Assembly (NCBI GenBank): GCA_014218235.1
Contig: CM024760.1
Location: 66,714,961-66,778,960, forward strand
Length of the DNA stretch: 64,000 nt
Direction: 5' to 3'
From: Colocasia esculenta
Lineage: Eukaryota; Streptophyta; Magnoliopsida; Alismatales; Araceae
The notes under the pieces were generated by a model. That model saw only the letters and a program-made list of their open reading frames with translations, made no database searches and had not been told where the DNA came from. How positions within the stretch are numbered: the first letter of the stretch is position 1; every line of letters begins with the position of its first letter. The position numbers were made by a program, and so were the translations under genes. Shown here piece by piece: positions 35,149 to 47,333 of this stretch.

Positions 35149-35160
35149 GGTATCAGAGCG
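35149..35160 (+). other. Primer binding site of element C (initiator Met tRNA)
   Basis: TGGTATCAGAGC, the standard initiator-Met PBS of plant retroelements, starts five bases after the LTR end. Confidence 0.95.
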
Positions 35161-35302
35161 CCCTCAGGTTGAAATTGTACATAAATATGCATATGCCATC
35201 ATCTTCATTATATGCTAAGTCGTTTGTAGATCGTCCACATAGTTTAGAATTTGATAGATTAGTCTTTATTTGCGGTTAACTTATTTTGCAGCATATGGCT
35301 TC

Positions 35303-36740
35303 ATGTGTGGTAGACGTGGTGGTGTCCCTACTCGTGACTGTGAGCAGAGGCGAGATGAGCTAGACGTGAGGAGCAGGCTCAGCAGCAGGCCCCCAGCACC
35401 TCAGGGTCCTGTGCTTCCTCCTCCACCGCCAGTGGATTATGGAGTGTTCATGCAGGGTCTAGTGCAGGCCATACAGACGCAGGCCCATACCCCAGGCTAC
35501 ACTCCAGGCTCAGTTGGGAGCTCAGGTTAGAATGATAAGATAGAGTAGGCTGTTTTAACTTAATTGTATGATGTTTATATTATATATGTGTTGCTTATGT
35601 TGTTTTTGCTGTAGCAGGCTCAGGCACCAGATCCCCAGGCTCAGGACCGTGGTGGACCCTCCATCATGGAACGGTTTCAAGAGGATTTGCCACCCTCTTT
35701 TAGGGGAGGAGCGACCCATTGCTAGCTGAGAGCTGATGAGGGAGATCGAGAAGATTTTCCGGGCTATTAGGTGTGCGGATGATGACAAGGTCACGTTAGC
35801 CACCTATATGCTACATGTATGTGTAAATTGCTTCCGTAGTTATTTCGTTAAGCCTAGATTATTATAGTTTGGTTCGTATAGAATGTTTTGGCAGGAGCGA
35901 GCCAACGTTTGGTGGTCCTCGTTACTATGTACCCGATTCGAAGACGGTGCCGTAGAGGTAAATTCAGACGAGTTCGTGAGGCTCTTCCGAGCCAAGTTTG
36001 TCCCAGAGCACATCCAGGACAAGATGGAGCAGGAGTTCCTCTCGCTGACTCAGGGCTCCATGACTGTACTGGAGTACGAGGCCAGGTTTGCTGAGCTATC
36101 CAAATATGCACCCCATATCGTAGATGATGAGCGCAGGAAGGCGAAGAAGTTCGTGATGGGTCTGTGGCCATCACTGAGGACGAGGTTGGTGGCATTTGAC
36201 CATCGTACCCTCGATGATGCGCTTAGTGCGGCATGTCGGCAGGAAGGAGAGATGGAGCAGTATCTGGAGAGAAGAAGGCTTCTCAGAAGAGACCAGTAGC
36301 GCCTTTCCAGAGGCAGAATAAGAAGAAGGCGGCATACCAGCCACAGTAGTGTCCCGCAGCATCGATCAGATAGCAGGTAGTTTTTCAGCATTCCCCTAGT
36401 GTCAAGAAGGAGTGTCCTCATTGCGGGAGGACACATGGTGGTACAGAGTGTTTGATGGTAGCGGGAAGTGCTTGAAGTTGCGGGAGCAGCGACCCCAGAT
36501 CAAGGATTGCCCGAGACTTTCAGCAGGGAGTCCACGTGGACCAGCCCCAGTTGCAGCAGCATAGCGCCAGCGACAGAACGACCAGGGAGACCTCGAGCCC
36601 CAGCTCGAGTGTTTGCGTTAGCTCGTGAGGACGCCGAGCAGGCGGAGCATGTCCCGAAGGTACAGTTCTTTTCATGGTGTTCCCACGCTCTCGAGTTTTA
36701 TTTGATACGGGTGCCACTCACTTGTCATTTCTGAGTGTTT
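35303..36740 (+). pseudogene. Gag and protease of element C, with two intron-like interruptions
   Basis: The N-terminus MCGRRGGVPTRDCEQRRDEL (35303) is followed by a Pro/Gln-rich linker. Capsid sequence (MERFQEDLPPSFRGG, IEKIFRAIRCADDDKVTLAT, RANVWWSSL, FVPEHIQDKMEQEFLSLTQG) runs to about 36299. The zinc-knuckle region (HCGRTHGGTECL-like) is frameshifted near 36420. The protease site LFDTGATH is at about 36700. Two short T/A-rich stretches, 35526-35614 and 35817-35894, start with GT and end with AG and separate adjoining capsid residues, as introns would; the second (GTATGT...TTTTGGCAG) restores TYMLH to ERANVWW. Other breaks are simple indels. Gag forms the virus-like particle; protease matures the polyprotein. 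Confidence 0.7.
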
Positions 36741-38480
36741 TGCTAGGCAGTTAGTCTTAGAGCAGGATTAGAGTCTGAGGATTTAGAAGTCCCTTTGTCT
36801 GTACACACACCTGCGGGTACGGTATCGACTAGGAAGTGTATTCCATCTTTACCGGTGTGCATTGAGGATAGAGTCTTAGAAGGGTGTTTCTCTTGCTTAA
36901 GATGAAGGACTATGATGCTATTCTTGTCTGGATTGGCTAGAGGAGCACTATACGTTAGTGGATTGTCGTGGCAAGATGATAGTTTTCCGTATTCTTGGTG
37001 AGGATGAGTTTCTCATCCATTGCCAAGGAACCTAGCGGGGAGTTTGTTATTTCTGCCATGAAGGCAATGCGCATGGTTAACAAGGGTTGTGACCTTTTCT
37101 CGCCAGCGTGGTATTAGTACCCAAGGTTGATGAGTCACCTACTCTTGCAGAGATTGGATGTTGTGCAAGATTTTTTCAGATGTCTTTCCTGATGATTTAT
37201 CTGGATTGCCACCGGCTAGAGAGATAGAGTTTACACTAGAGTTGCTTCCTGGCACCTCTCCTATCTCAAGGCCCTTATCGGATGGCACCTGCAGAGTTAG
37301 CGGAGTTAAGGAGCATTGCAAGATTTGTTAGATAAAGGATTCATTCGCCCTAGCGTTTCCCCTTGGGGCGCACCTGTCTTATTCGTGAAGAAGAGATGGG
37401 TCACTTCGGTTATGCATCGATTATAGGAAGGAAAGCAACCAGTGACGGTGAAGAACAAGTATCCTTACCTCGGATTGATGATTTTTTTGACCAGCTGCAG
37501 AATGCATCGGTCTTTTCTAAGATGATTTTGCGTTCTGGCTATCATCAGTTGAGGATTAGGAGTGAGGATGTGTCCAATGGCATTTAGAACCCGTTATGGG
37601 CATTAGAGTTTTTTGGTTCTTCTGTTTGGTCTAACCAACGCCCCTGCAGCGTTCATGGTCTCATGAACAGGGTGTTTAGACCTTATCTAGATTTTTTTGT
37701 TGTAGTCTTCACTGATGACGTGTTGGTCTATTCTCCGGATGAGGCCACACACCGCGCATTTGAGATAGTATTAGAAGTTCTCCCGTGAGCACAAACTTAT
37801 GCAAAGTTCAGCAAGTGCGATTTTGGATGCACGAGGTTCTTTCCTTGGGCATGTTATCGCCGGTGCTGGTGTAGCAGTTGATCCAGCTAAGGTCCAGGCT
37901 GTTATGGATTGGGAGATTCCCAAGACCCCTTCGGAGATTCGGAGTTTTCTTGGTTGGCGGGTTACTATCGCGCGATTTATGGAGGGATTTTCATCCATCG
38001 CCACCCCATTGACTCAGCTGACCAGGAAGGGAGTGAAGTTTGTTTGGTCCGAGGAATGTGAGAGTAGTTTTCAATTATTGAAGACTAAACTTACTTCGGC
38101 TCCTGTGCTAGTTTTGTCGAGTGGTGTAGAGGGATTTGCCATTTATACGGATGCATCTCGGATTGGCCTTGGCTGTGTGTTGATGCAACAAGAAGGGTAG
38201 TAGCATATGCTTCGAGGCAATTGAAGGAGCATGAGCGAAACTATCCGACTCATGATTTGGAGCTTGCGGCAGTGGTCCATGCACTGAAGATCTGGAGACA
38301 CTATCTTTATGGTGTTAGATTTGAGGTGTTCACTGACCACAAGAGCTTGAAGTATCTTTTCTCCCAAAAGGAATTAAACCTGAGGCAGAGAAGATGGATT
38401 GAGTTCTTGAAGGACTATGACTTCGACCTACAGTATCATCCCTGGAAAGGCGAATGTTGTAGCGAATGCCCTTAGTAGGA
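36741..38480 (+). pseudogene. Reverse transcriptase and RNase H of element C
   Basis: RT N-terminus about 37130-37330 (FPDDLSGLPPAREIEFTLEL). Palm region: SVFSKMILRSGYHQLRIRSED, then TDDVLVYSPDEATH with the DD pair of the YxDD box at about 37715. Thumb/connection: PKTPSEIRSFLG (37920). RNase H: AIYTDASRIGLGCVL with catalytic Asp (38145), NYPTHDLELAAVVHALKIW, HKSLKYLFSQKELNLRQRRW. Single-base frame changes near 37330, 37600, 37650, 38195 and 38440 break the frame. Compared with B, RNase H keeps its first Asp. Confidence 0.8.
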
Positions 38481-40026
38481 AGAGGTCATCTCTCCAGCAG
38501 GATTGGAAGATGTTGGAGGATGCGGCATGTGCGATGACTGAATTAGAGCCACCTTTGTGTCAGGCTTTTATAGATCAGTTGTCCATTAGGTCGTCGATGT
38601 TGAACGAGGTGATCGAGCAACAAAAGGCTGCCCTAGACTCCAAGAGCTGGTAGGCAAGGCATGCATTGCTCGTGATGAGATGGTGTGATTAAATTCCATC
38701 ACCGTGTCTGTGTTCCGGGTGTTGTAGATGTCCTGAGCAAGTTTTAGCAGAGGCTCATAGGTCGAGATTCTCTATTCACCGGGTAACACTAAGATGTACC
38801 AGAATTTGAAGAGATCTTTTTGGTGGCCCGGCATGAAGAAGGATGTAGCTGAGTTTGTGTTTAGATGTTTACTGTGCCAGCAAGTGAAGGCCGAGTGGCA
38901 GCGACCATCTGGTCTTATGCAGAAGATGAGATCCCAGTATTGAAGTGGGAAGCTGTCACCATGGATTTTGTTACGGTTTGCCTGCTCGATCTAGACGGGG
39001 TAATGACTCGATTTGGGTAGTTGTAGATAGATTCTCGAAGACTGCGCATTTCTTGCCTATGAAGAAGAAGCAGTCGGTTGAGAGTTTAGCTAGATTGTAT
39101 GTTAGTAGTATTATTAGATTGCATGGGGTACCGAAGTCGATCATTTCGGATCGAGATCCGAGATTTACCTCGAGGCTGTGGAAGGGTCTTCAGGATGCGT
39201 TAGGTTCGGAGCTGAAGCTCAGTTCGGCGTTTCATCCCCAGACAGATGGACAGTCTGAGAGGACTATCCAAACGCTCGAGGATATGTTGAGAGCGTGTGT
39301 ACTGGATTGGAAGGATGATTGGGAGCGCCATTTACCTTTAGTGGAGTTCGCATATAACAACATTTTCATGCGAGCATTGGCATGGCTCCATTTGAAGTAT
39401 TGTATGGTAGGCCTTGCATCTCCTTTTTGTTGGGAGGAGACCGTTGATAGGCAGTTGATCGTCCGGAGTTAGTTCGGAGACTTCGGATAAGGTCCAGCTT
39501 ATTAGGAAGAGGCTTGTTGCGGCACAGATAGGCAAGAGTTATGCCGACAATAGGAGGAAGGATTTGGAGTTCGAGGTAGGTGAGCATGTCTTTTTGAAGA
39601 TTTCGCCTACGCGTGGTGTAGTTAGATTTGGCAGGCATAGTAAGTTGAGCCCTAGATTCATTGGCCCGTATGAGATTCTCTACGATTGGGCAACGTGACA
39701 TATGAGCTAGCTTTACCTCCAGCATTGGCTAGTGTTCATCTTGTTTTTCACGTATCTATGCTCAGGAAGTATGTCCGAGATCCGTCTCATGTAATTAGCC
39801 ACGAGCCAGTAGAGATCCAGCCAGATCTTTCTTATGTGGAGCAACCAGTAGCTATTCTTGATCGGAAGGTTCAGCATCTCCGGAACAAGAGCATTGCATC
39901 GGTAAAGGTCTTATGGCGTAACTTCTCGCGAGAGGAGGCTACTTGGGAGCTTGAGGATGCAATGAAGAAGAAGTATCCTCAGTTGTTGAGTAGTGTCAGT
40001 CTAACTTCGAGGACGAAGTTTCTTTA
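38481..40026 (+). pseudogene. Integrase with chromodomain, element C
   Basis: HHCC-like zinc region about 38790-38900 (LKRSFWWPGMKKDVAEF, then CLLCQQVKAE). Core: NDSIWVVVDRFSKTAHF, SDRDPRFTSRLWKGLQ, TDGQSERTIQTLEDML with catalytic Glu (39250). GPY/F region about 39640-39700. Chromodomain-like end VKVLWRNFSREEATWELEDA (39905-39965). Stop at 40025-40027. Frame changes occur near 38975, 39470 and 39690. High similarity to element B. Confidence 0.85.
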
Positions 40027-40038
40027 AGGGGGAGAGGG
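40026..40038 (+). other. Polypurine tract of element C
   Basis: AAGGGGGAGAGGG directly before the 3' LTR TGTAAGG, identical in type to that of element B. Confidence 0.9.
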
Positions 40039-42846
40039 TGTAAGGCCCTTGATTTTCATCTTGCTTGCTTAAGTATATATGTGTACATATGAGGTATACT
40101 ATTGACGTATCGATTATTGTACATAGTATTTATTTATACGAATTATATGAATTAGTATTTGTAATGTACGTATTGTATACAAGTATGTATATATATATTT
40201 TGTGTGTAGTGTTTATAGATTCTGCATATTTTAAGTGTGTTTTATCGACCATCGGCGTCATATCAGCTGACGTTGACTAGGATAGGCGGCAATATTGATG
40301 GACGCCCACTCTGAATAGGCGACCAGAGATGTGGACGTCAATATCCCATACAAGTTACGCTTCCAGATCCGGAAACGCCTCTGGAAACTTTGCCATTGTT
40401 TTAGAAACCGTCCCCAATGGCTCTATGACTTACCCCTTACGCATGTCTGGCCCTCAACCCTTTATATTACTCAATTTTCGGCCAGATCTATCCTTTTGGC
40501 TCTTGGGTCAAAACCTAGCTTTTCTGTGAAACTCCAACTTGAGCCTGAGAGATCTGACTTCGGGAGGCTTCATCCGGTGATCTGCATCGACTGGTGACAA
40601 CTCTGAACATTCGGGAACGACTTCCCCACGCTGGTGTGCAGTGAAGATCAACAGAGAACCGGATAAGGAGAGATTTGAAGACTCTTTGGCACATGCCGAG
40701 GAGGGCTTCTCCGGCTTAAATCGTTGCTTGTGGATTTTACAAGAGGCAAGTACCCCACCCACATCAACCCTACATGTGTCTAGTATGTCCCAGAAATTTT
40801 ACGGATTTTTCTCGTGTCCTGGAACCCCCATTCAAGTGATCTGTTGGTGTTCAGTCTGTGTTTATGCAGACATGATTTAACGACAGGATCCTTGCCGCTA
40901 ATATCAATGTTGGCGGCATCATATATGTCGTTAACCTTATAGACGGCTACCCCTATGCCGTCAAGTTCACCAGACTGCAACAATGTGCAGGTCTGCTCTT
41001 CTTATAAGCTAATTTTCGAGATTTTTCCACATGAGGATATACGGTAAATTTATATGATATGTAAATATACATGTTGGAGTGTACTGTGAGTTATTGTGAA
41101 TTTTGTAATCTGCCCTAATTATTAGAATTCTTTGAATGTTCGGCTGATAGAATTTTAATCTTGTAAAATCTCGTTTGTGAAATCTGTATAGAATTTAACT
41201 GTCATAAAATTTATGTACACTATTTATGAGATCTAATGCGTGACATGAAAATTTGGAAAATTTATAATATCTGTATAGTTTATTGAAATTTCTGAACCGA
41301 AAAATAGTGAATATGTCTACTCAGCATAGAAATGTTAATAATTCGTGTGAAATTAGTTAAAATCCTAGAAAGGACATATAATTAGAACTGTTAGTATTCA
41401 TGTGTATATAAGTTGTGGGTCCAAACAATGAAAAATTTATGTCAGTTTGACTATTTTTACGTTAGATAACATCACTGTTAGAATTTCAGAAATTATGCGT
41501 AATTCAGAAAAATGTGGATCTTGGTATGCATGTGTTAGACTGTGATAGATTGTTGATTAAATTTCTGTACTGAATTGATAACAGTGGCGATATATGTTGG
41601 TTTTATGTAGATATTGACAAATAATGCATGTTAACATGATTAGTGTTTAATTCTGTAAATTTCAGCATGATTAGACTTGTTTTAAACTTGTTTAATACTG
41701 AGACAGTAGTACCATGCTAGGTAATACTGAAGAATGTAAATGTGCGAGTATGAATGAATGTGTAAATTGTGAATTAAGAAGTGTGTTGAAACTTGAGAAA
41801 AGTATAAATGTGCCAATGGGTGACACTGCTACCTTAGAGGCTGTGAAACTGTACTGTGGTAAAGTCCCCATGGGAAAGTTCAAAGTGTGTGATGTCTCAT
41901 GCATTGGGATTAAATCCTGGAGGCGAACAGTATCGCTGGTTAGTGTTAGAGTGCTTCTCCCGTTCTGCGCAGTAACTAAGATTTATCACTGGAATGCCTA
42001 TGTGATAGATATGTGATGTGATTGGTGTGTGTCCTTCTAAAGTGGTTTGGGATATGTGTCACGACATTAAGAAATTGTGAAAATGTGTTAAAGTGAAAAG
42101 AAATGTGTAATTGTGAAACTGTGTAAGCGAATATATGTTCATGCTAGAATAGTTTTTTATGAAATGTGCAAATCCATGTTTAAAATGATCACAATTGTAT
42201 ATGAATGGTTGAATGAATTAGTTTAACATATTGAAAGTATGTAGAAAGCATGTGATAAGCTTAAGTTATCTTGTATAAAAGGAAATTCCATGTGTAAATG
42301 TGTAGAAATCATGCATAGGTTCTATTTAAATAAATTGTCAAATCCGTGCATTATGTGTTAGTTGTGTAGCATAAGAATATGGATGTTATGTGATGCATGT
42401 AGTTTTGTGTTTGGTGTTAGTTGTTGAGTTCTTTTGAACTCATTCTTGCTTCGGCGTATAGGTGCAGACGTTTCTACTTCTTCCGAGGAGATCGTTAGAA
42501 GCGACTCGGAGCGGGAGTAGGAGACCTTGTTGTGAATTTAGCATTGTACTTTTCCTTACTTCATAGTATGTAATAAAGACTCTGCGTAGTCTCATGTGGA
42601 CAATGTATTTATTTTATTTTCAGTTATGAAAAGTTAGTTTTCTTTTCTTCTATACGGACTGTGAATAGAATGTGGATGATGGAATAATAATTTCTTTTCA
42701 GTTCTTTCAATTCTGCTGTCATGTGTTATATATTCATGTATGTTTCAGCCTATCGTACTAGTGTTGGGTAAATGTTCCACTGTGGCGATGCTCTCTATAT
42801 CGAGGTGGGATGGTATATCTGTACCGGTATAAGGTGGGTCGTCACA
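40039..42846 (+). mobile_element. 3' LTR of element C
   Basis: TGTAAGGCCCTTG ... GGGTCGTCACA. It aligns along its length with 32326-35143. Confidence 0.9.
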
Positions 42847-42853
42847 TAATACC

Positions 42854-44236
42854 TTACTCAAATAGGTAAGGATACCCTTTAGCCATTTCCTCGGCTAGCT
42901 CCCAGGTATCCTCACCACCCAATCTATTCTCCCATCTTACTTTAACTAGCTCAATTTCTTTATTTCTCAGTTTCTTTATTTTACGATCAGTGATCTGTAC
43001 CGGATACTCTGACATTGTCATGTCCGGTCTCAAGTCACCACCTTGGTAACTGATTATCTAAGCTGGATCCTCAATGCACTTCCTTAACATAGAAACATGG
43101 AAAATATCATGAACATCCACAAAATCGGCTGGCAAATCAGTCTATAAGCGTTTCCCCAATCCTTTCTAACACCTGAAAGGTCCCACATATCTCAGGCTCA
43201 ACTTTCCGGTCTTGCCAATCTCATAATACCTTTACTAGGGAAACTCTTAGAAAAACCAAGTCTCCCACTTCAAACTGAAGTGGTCTCCTCCGATTATCCG
43301 CATAACACTTTTGCCTGCTTTGAGCTGCCTGCAATTTTTCTTTGATAAGCTTTACTATTTCTGAGGTTTGCTGAATCAATTCAGGACCCATCATTTGTCT
43401 TTCCCCCACTTCATGCCAGTTTAATGGGGTTCTACATGGCCTTCCATATAGAGCTTCATATGGTGCCATTCTATGACTGGTATGGTAACTATTATTATAA
43501 GCAAACTCAACCATACCCAAAATGATGCTCCCAGTTACCTCCCCAAACTAAACAACAAGTCCGCAACATATCTTCAATTGTCTGGATAGTCCTCTCTGTC
43601 TGACCATCAGTCTGGGGGTGATAAGTGGAGCTATATCTCAATTCAGTACCAATTACCTTTTGCTAACTTCTCCAAAACCTAGAAGTAAATCTTGATCCCT
43701 ATCAGACACAATAGTCTTCGGAATACCATGTAGTGGAACAATTCTTTCAACATAAACTTTTGCTAGTCTATCCACTATCCAAGACATACTTACTGCTACC
43801 AATCTGCACACTTTGGTTAATCTGTCAACAAATACCCATATTCCATTATGCCCGGAACTCGATCTTGGTAAGCCTGCCACAAAGTCCATGGCAATATCAT
43901 CCCATTTCCACTGTGGAATGGGCAACAGTTGCAATAGACCTCCATGCTTCTGATGTTCTGCTTTGATCTGCTGACAAATAACACACCTTGCAACAAACTC
44001 TGCTATTTCCTTTTTCATATGAGGCCACCAGAAATGTTTCTTTAAATCCTGGTACATTTTAATACTACCTGATGTATAGTGTACCTGGATTTATGAGCCT
44101 CTTCCAACACTCGCTGCTTTACCTCTCTTTCAACTGGTACAATAACCTACCTTTGAGTCTGACCACATAGTTATCATCAACAGTAATTCCTTCTATTTTT
44201 ACAATCTCAGCTAAACTCACATCTGTTCTCTGAGCC
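42854..44236 (-). pseudogene. Integrase with chromodomain, element E
   Basis: Zinc-binding part in 44057-43900 (FWWPHMKKEIAEFVARCVIC). Core: WKWDDIAMDFVAGLPRSSSG, then SDRD (43690). The stretch to the Glu (43640-43530) is frameshifted, followed by EFAYNNSYHTSHRMAPYEAL in 43520-43221. The chromodomain end KVRWENRLGGEDTWELAEEM runs into the TAA at 42854-42856. It differs clearly from B/C, so E is a second chromovirus family. The 44237-44241 pentamer TCAAC is the target site of the next solo LTR. Confidence 0.85.
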
Positions 44237-44241
44237 TCAAC

Positions 44242-47200
44242 TGTAGCAACCTGAATTTTTAAGAAAAATAAAATAAAATAAAAGATTTAAATAAAGAATT
44301 AAAACCTAGCTAGACGGATGTTTAAATGAAAAGAGTATTAAATAAAACTCATTAAATGGAAAAGATTAATGGGCTTTGCTTAATGGACCCTCTAGGATTT
44401 ATTGGGTAAAAATATGAATTTACAAAGGGAGAATAATAAGAAAATACCCTAAATTCGGAGTTTAATTATATCATAATTGGAAAGGGGTTATTAAAGCAAT
44501 AAAAGTGGCAATTAGAGTAGGAGTTGGATTCCTAAAACTACCCCATATGGGTTAGCACGAATTTGGATCTCTTCCAAGTCTAAATAGAGATTGGAAAGCA
44601 AGGAAGGAAGGTGGGAGTAAGGAAATTTCGTAATTAAAGAGGAATTAGAGTAGTAGTAGGAATAGAAATACATGCATAAAATACACCTCTTAAACTCTCT
44701 TGGGCAACCCTAGCTCGTTGCCAAGAGTTGCTGGACGTGGAGAAGAGGCTAAGGAGGAGAGGATTTCGTGGAGAGAAGAAGTGCTTGAAGCTTCTTCCCT
44801 TGTTCTTCAAGTTCTAGCCCTAGAAGACAAATCGAGTCAAAGGTAGCATTCTCACAAGCATAAACCATGAAACTTTTTTTGTAGGATGTCTCGTCTATCA
44901 GGAACGAAACCCTCAAGTTTCATAATTTTCCATCGAGCATATCTTTAGTTCTTGATTTTTCATGTTCTACAACTTACATGACCCCGAACCCTCTTCTTAA
45001 TTCTTGATCTCCTGGTATACTCAACCCCATGCCACGAGATTTTTACTGTAGGGACTGATGTATGTTAGGCATCTTTTGCCCCTAAAAGCCCTAAATTTCA
45101 TCGAGCATGTTGATCGAATTTAATCGATCTTTCTCTCTGTATCATGCTCTATGTTACTTTCTCTTGTTCGTTCTCAAACCATGTTCAAACCATGCTCTCT
45201 CTCAAATTCCTATTTACTGGAAGTACTCTCGCATGTCTAGTTTCATTTGCCCCTGATTTCATGATTTTCATCGTGTATATAATTAGTTATGGATTTCTGA
45301 ACAACCCTGTATAAAAAAATTGAAATCCCTGGTCCGCAATCCAATGTCGGTCTGACTCCTGTCAGAGTCAGGCGCAGACAACCAGAAGGCGACACCTCGA
45401 TATGTCGCTTTCTGGCTCCGATTGCGACAGCCTACCTGTCGCATTCAAGAAGGCGACAGGTGAGCCGTCGCGTTCTCAGTACCCGATTTGCATGCCCTGT
45501 CGCAACTTGTGCAAGACCCTGTCGCATTCTGCCTGGCCCATGTCGCCATCCTTACAGCCCTATGTCGCCTTCATAAGAATTTTGAGAAAAACCCATGAAA
45601 AAAATATTTTTGTCACTTTCTAAATAATCCTTACGCCTTCTTACCGTTATACCCCCAGTAAAAACCCTACTTAAAAATGGTGCTATATTGAATGATTTAA
45701 AATACATGTTCACGACTTATTCTAGCTATGATTTCTCTTACACATGCACACACATGAACCATCCATTTATGACTGAAATCTTGCAGAAAATATCTCATAA
45801 TGTATCTGGTAAATTACCGAAATAAAGAATATTAATTGCCCTATTTTAAAGACTTGCATTCGTTTCTCGCGTTGTTTATACACCGATATCGACGCTCCAC
45901 TGTTCTAGAATTCCTCTAGTACGTCGAGCACCTGTTTTATATACACACTTTTCTTGGCTTGTGGTGAACTCTCCGTCGGATATTCCTTTCGCCGGACTAG
46001 TGAACTCTTGCACAAGGCCTCCGTAAGTCTCCTCTGATCATGGATTCCCACATGGTCGACGAGCCGGTTGTACCCTAACACCCATTACCCCTTTAGGGAT
46101 TGATATGGTCCAAAGGGCTATTAGAAGTTCGCTCTTACCTGAATCACGTCGTACCTCTGGACTTGTGCATAACATGGCCGGCGGGAAGATCGTGAATTCC
46201 ACCTGACTGCCAATACGACGTGCGCGTGTTGCAACTGTTACTATCGCCTGTTTACTCGTCGTGTTACGCGCAATTGTCCACTAGCTCTCATCTACACTCT
46301 ACTCGCTCACCTATTCACGTTCACTCTACTATCTCATCTATTCATTTAGTGCTCTTATCTATTTCTTGGTACTCTCAAATTGGCCATTAATTGATTGTCT
46401 AAAGATAAACAATATAACCAATGCCAGCGCAATAGGGTCCGATCAGGTCCTGGGAGGAGTGCCCAAAAGTGCCATTTGCCCGCGGGAGTTAAATGATCAG
46501 GATGTCGGCATTACATCCGAGTGCCATACTATCAAGATTAATCTAAGACAATCAATAAAAAGTGCTATATTCTCTCGTTGTCTTTTGACAAACAAGTGCT
46601 ATACTCTCTCTCGGCTATCTTCGGATAACCAAAGTGCAATTACTATCTCGATTGATGAAAGTTAATCAAAAGTGCCAGACTATTTCGATTGATAAGAAAA
46701 TCAATCAAAGTGCAATTTACTCTCTATATGGCCAACTACTTTCTCTCTCCTTGCTATACATGTTGCTTGCTATTGCTTGATGTTGACGTTATTTGTGGTG
46801 TTGCTTTATATTGTGACTCGATCTTATTCGTGGTACTATACTTGATTCATCTGCTATTTGAACCATGTTACTTGTGCTCTTACTTTCTCGACTTTACACA
46901 ACTCTCTCTATCTTTAGTTACTCTGCCATTTAATGCACTAATTATTTAAAGCCTACTTGAGCCTGAGATTTAAGTCCTACTGGGCGTTATCGCTCACCCT
47001 ACGTTATTTGATGTTGTGTTCTCAGGTGAGACCGAGGATAACACATACACTCACGAGGAAGGGAATGACCAAGAGTGAAGCCAGGAGTACCCTTGATTCA
47101 TTATGTTATCTTAGAGTTGTAGTTAGTTATTTCCTTCTATTGCAATGGAATTGGGCCCTATAGAATGGCTCTGATATTAGTGGTTGTAACTAGACATTGG

Positions 47201-47328
47201 AAAAGTTATTAATGAGAAAGATTTGCTTTAGTATTATTCAATGTGCAATGGTTTGATGTCTAGTACTCGCTCTATACCTTTTCTTGCAACTGCCTTCGCG
47301 CTCTGATATTCCGCGTCGGGGTGTGACA
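44242..47328 (+). mobile_element. Gypsy-type solo LTR (3087 bp) with exact TSD TCAAC
   Basis: TGTAGCAACCTGAATTTT ... GGGGTGTGACA is bounded by TCAAC at 44237-44241 and 47329-47333. Ends of this form are usual for Tekay/Del-type LTRs. No PBS, PPT or coding inside; apparent ORFs are not conserved. Hairpins built on GCGACA/TGTCGC are at 45352-45570. Confidence 0.85.
45352..45575. repeat. TGTCGC/GCGACA hairpin array in the 3.1-kb solo LTR
   Basis: CTGACTC/GAGTCAG (45352-45358, 45365-45371), GCGACA/TGTCGC (45389-45394, 45403-45408) and GCGACAG/CTGTCGC (45424-45430, 45436-45442), then further TGTCGC units at about 45498, 45522, 45541 and 45563. Confidence 0.75.
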
Positions 47329-47333
47329 TCAAC

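Larger units (their letters stand above)
32326..42846 (+). mobile_element. Element C: chromovirus-type Ty3/gypsy with both LTRs
   Basis: 5' LTR 32326-35143, PBS, gag-protease-RT-RNase H-integrase-chromodomain on the plus strand, PPT, and 3' LTR 40039-42846. LTRs of 2818 and 2808 bp are very similar, with most differences being single-base indels, so the insertion is young. Flanks read ...GATATACA and TAATACC..., which is not a clean 5-bp TSD. Confidence 0.9.

Noticed and set aside
35144..40038. Endogenous pararetrovirus
   Set aside because: Integrase, chromodomain, LTRs, PBS and PPT are present, which identifies Ty3/gypsy retrotransposons; no movement protein or pararetroviral coat region is seen.
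32321..42851. TSD for element C
   Set aside because: Flanking pentamers ATACA and TAATA do not match; a shared ATAC is not enough to call it.
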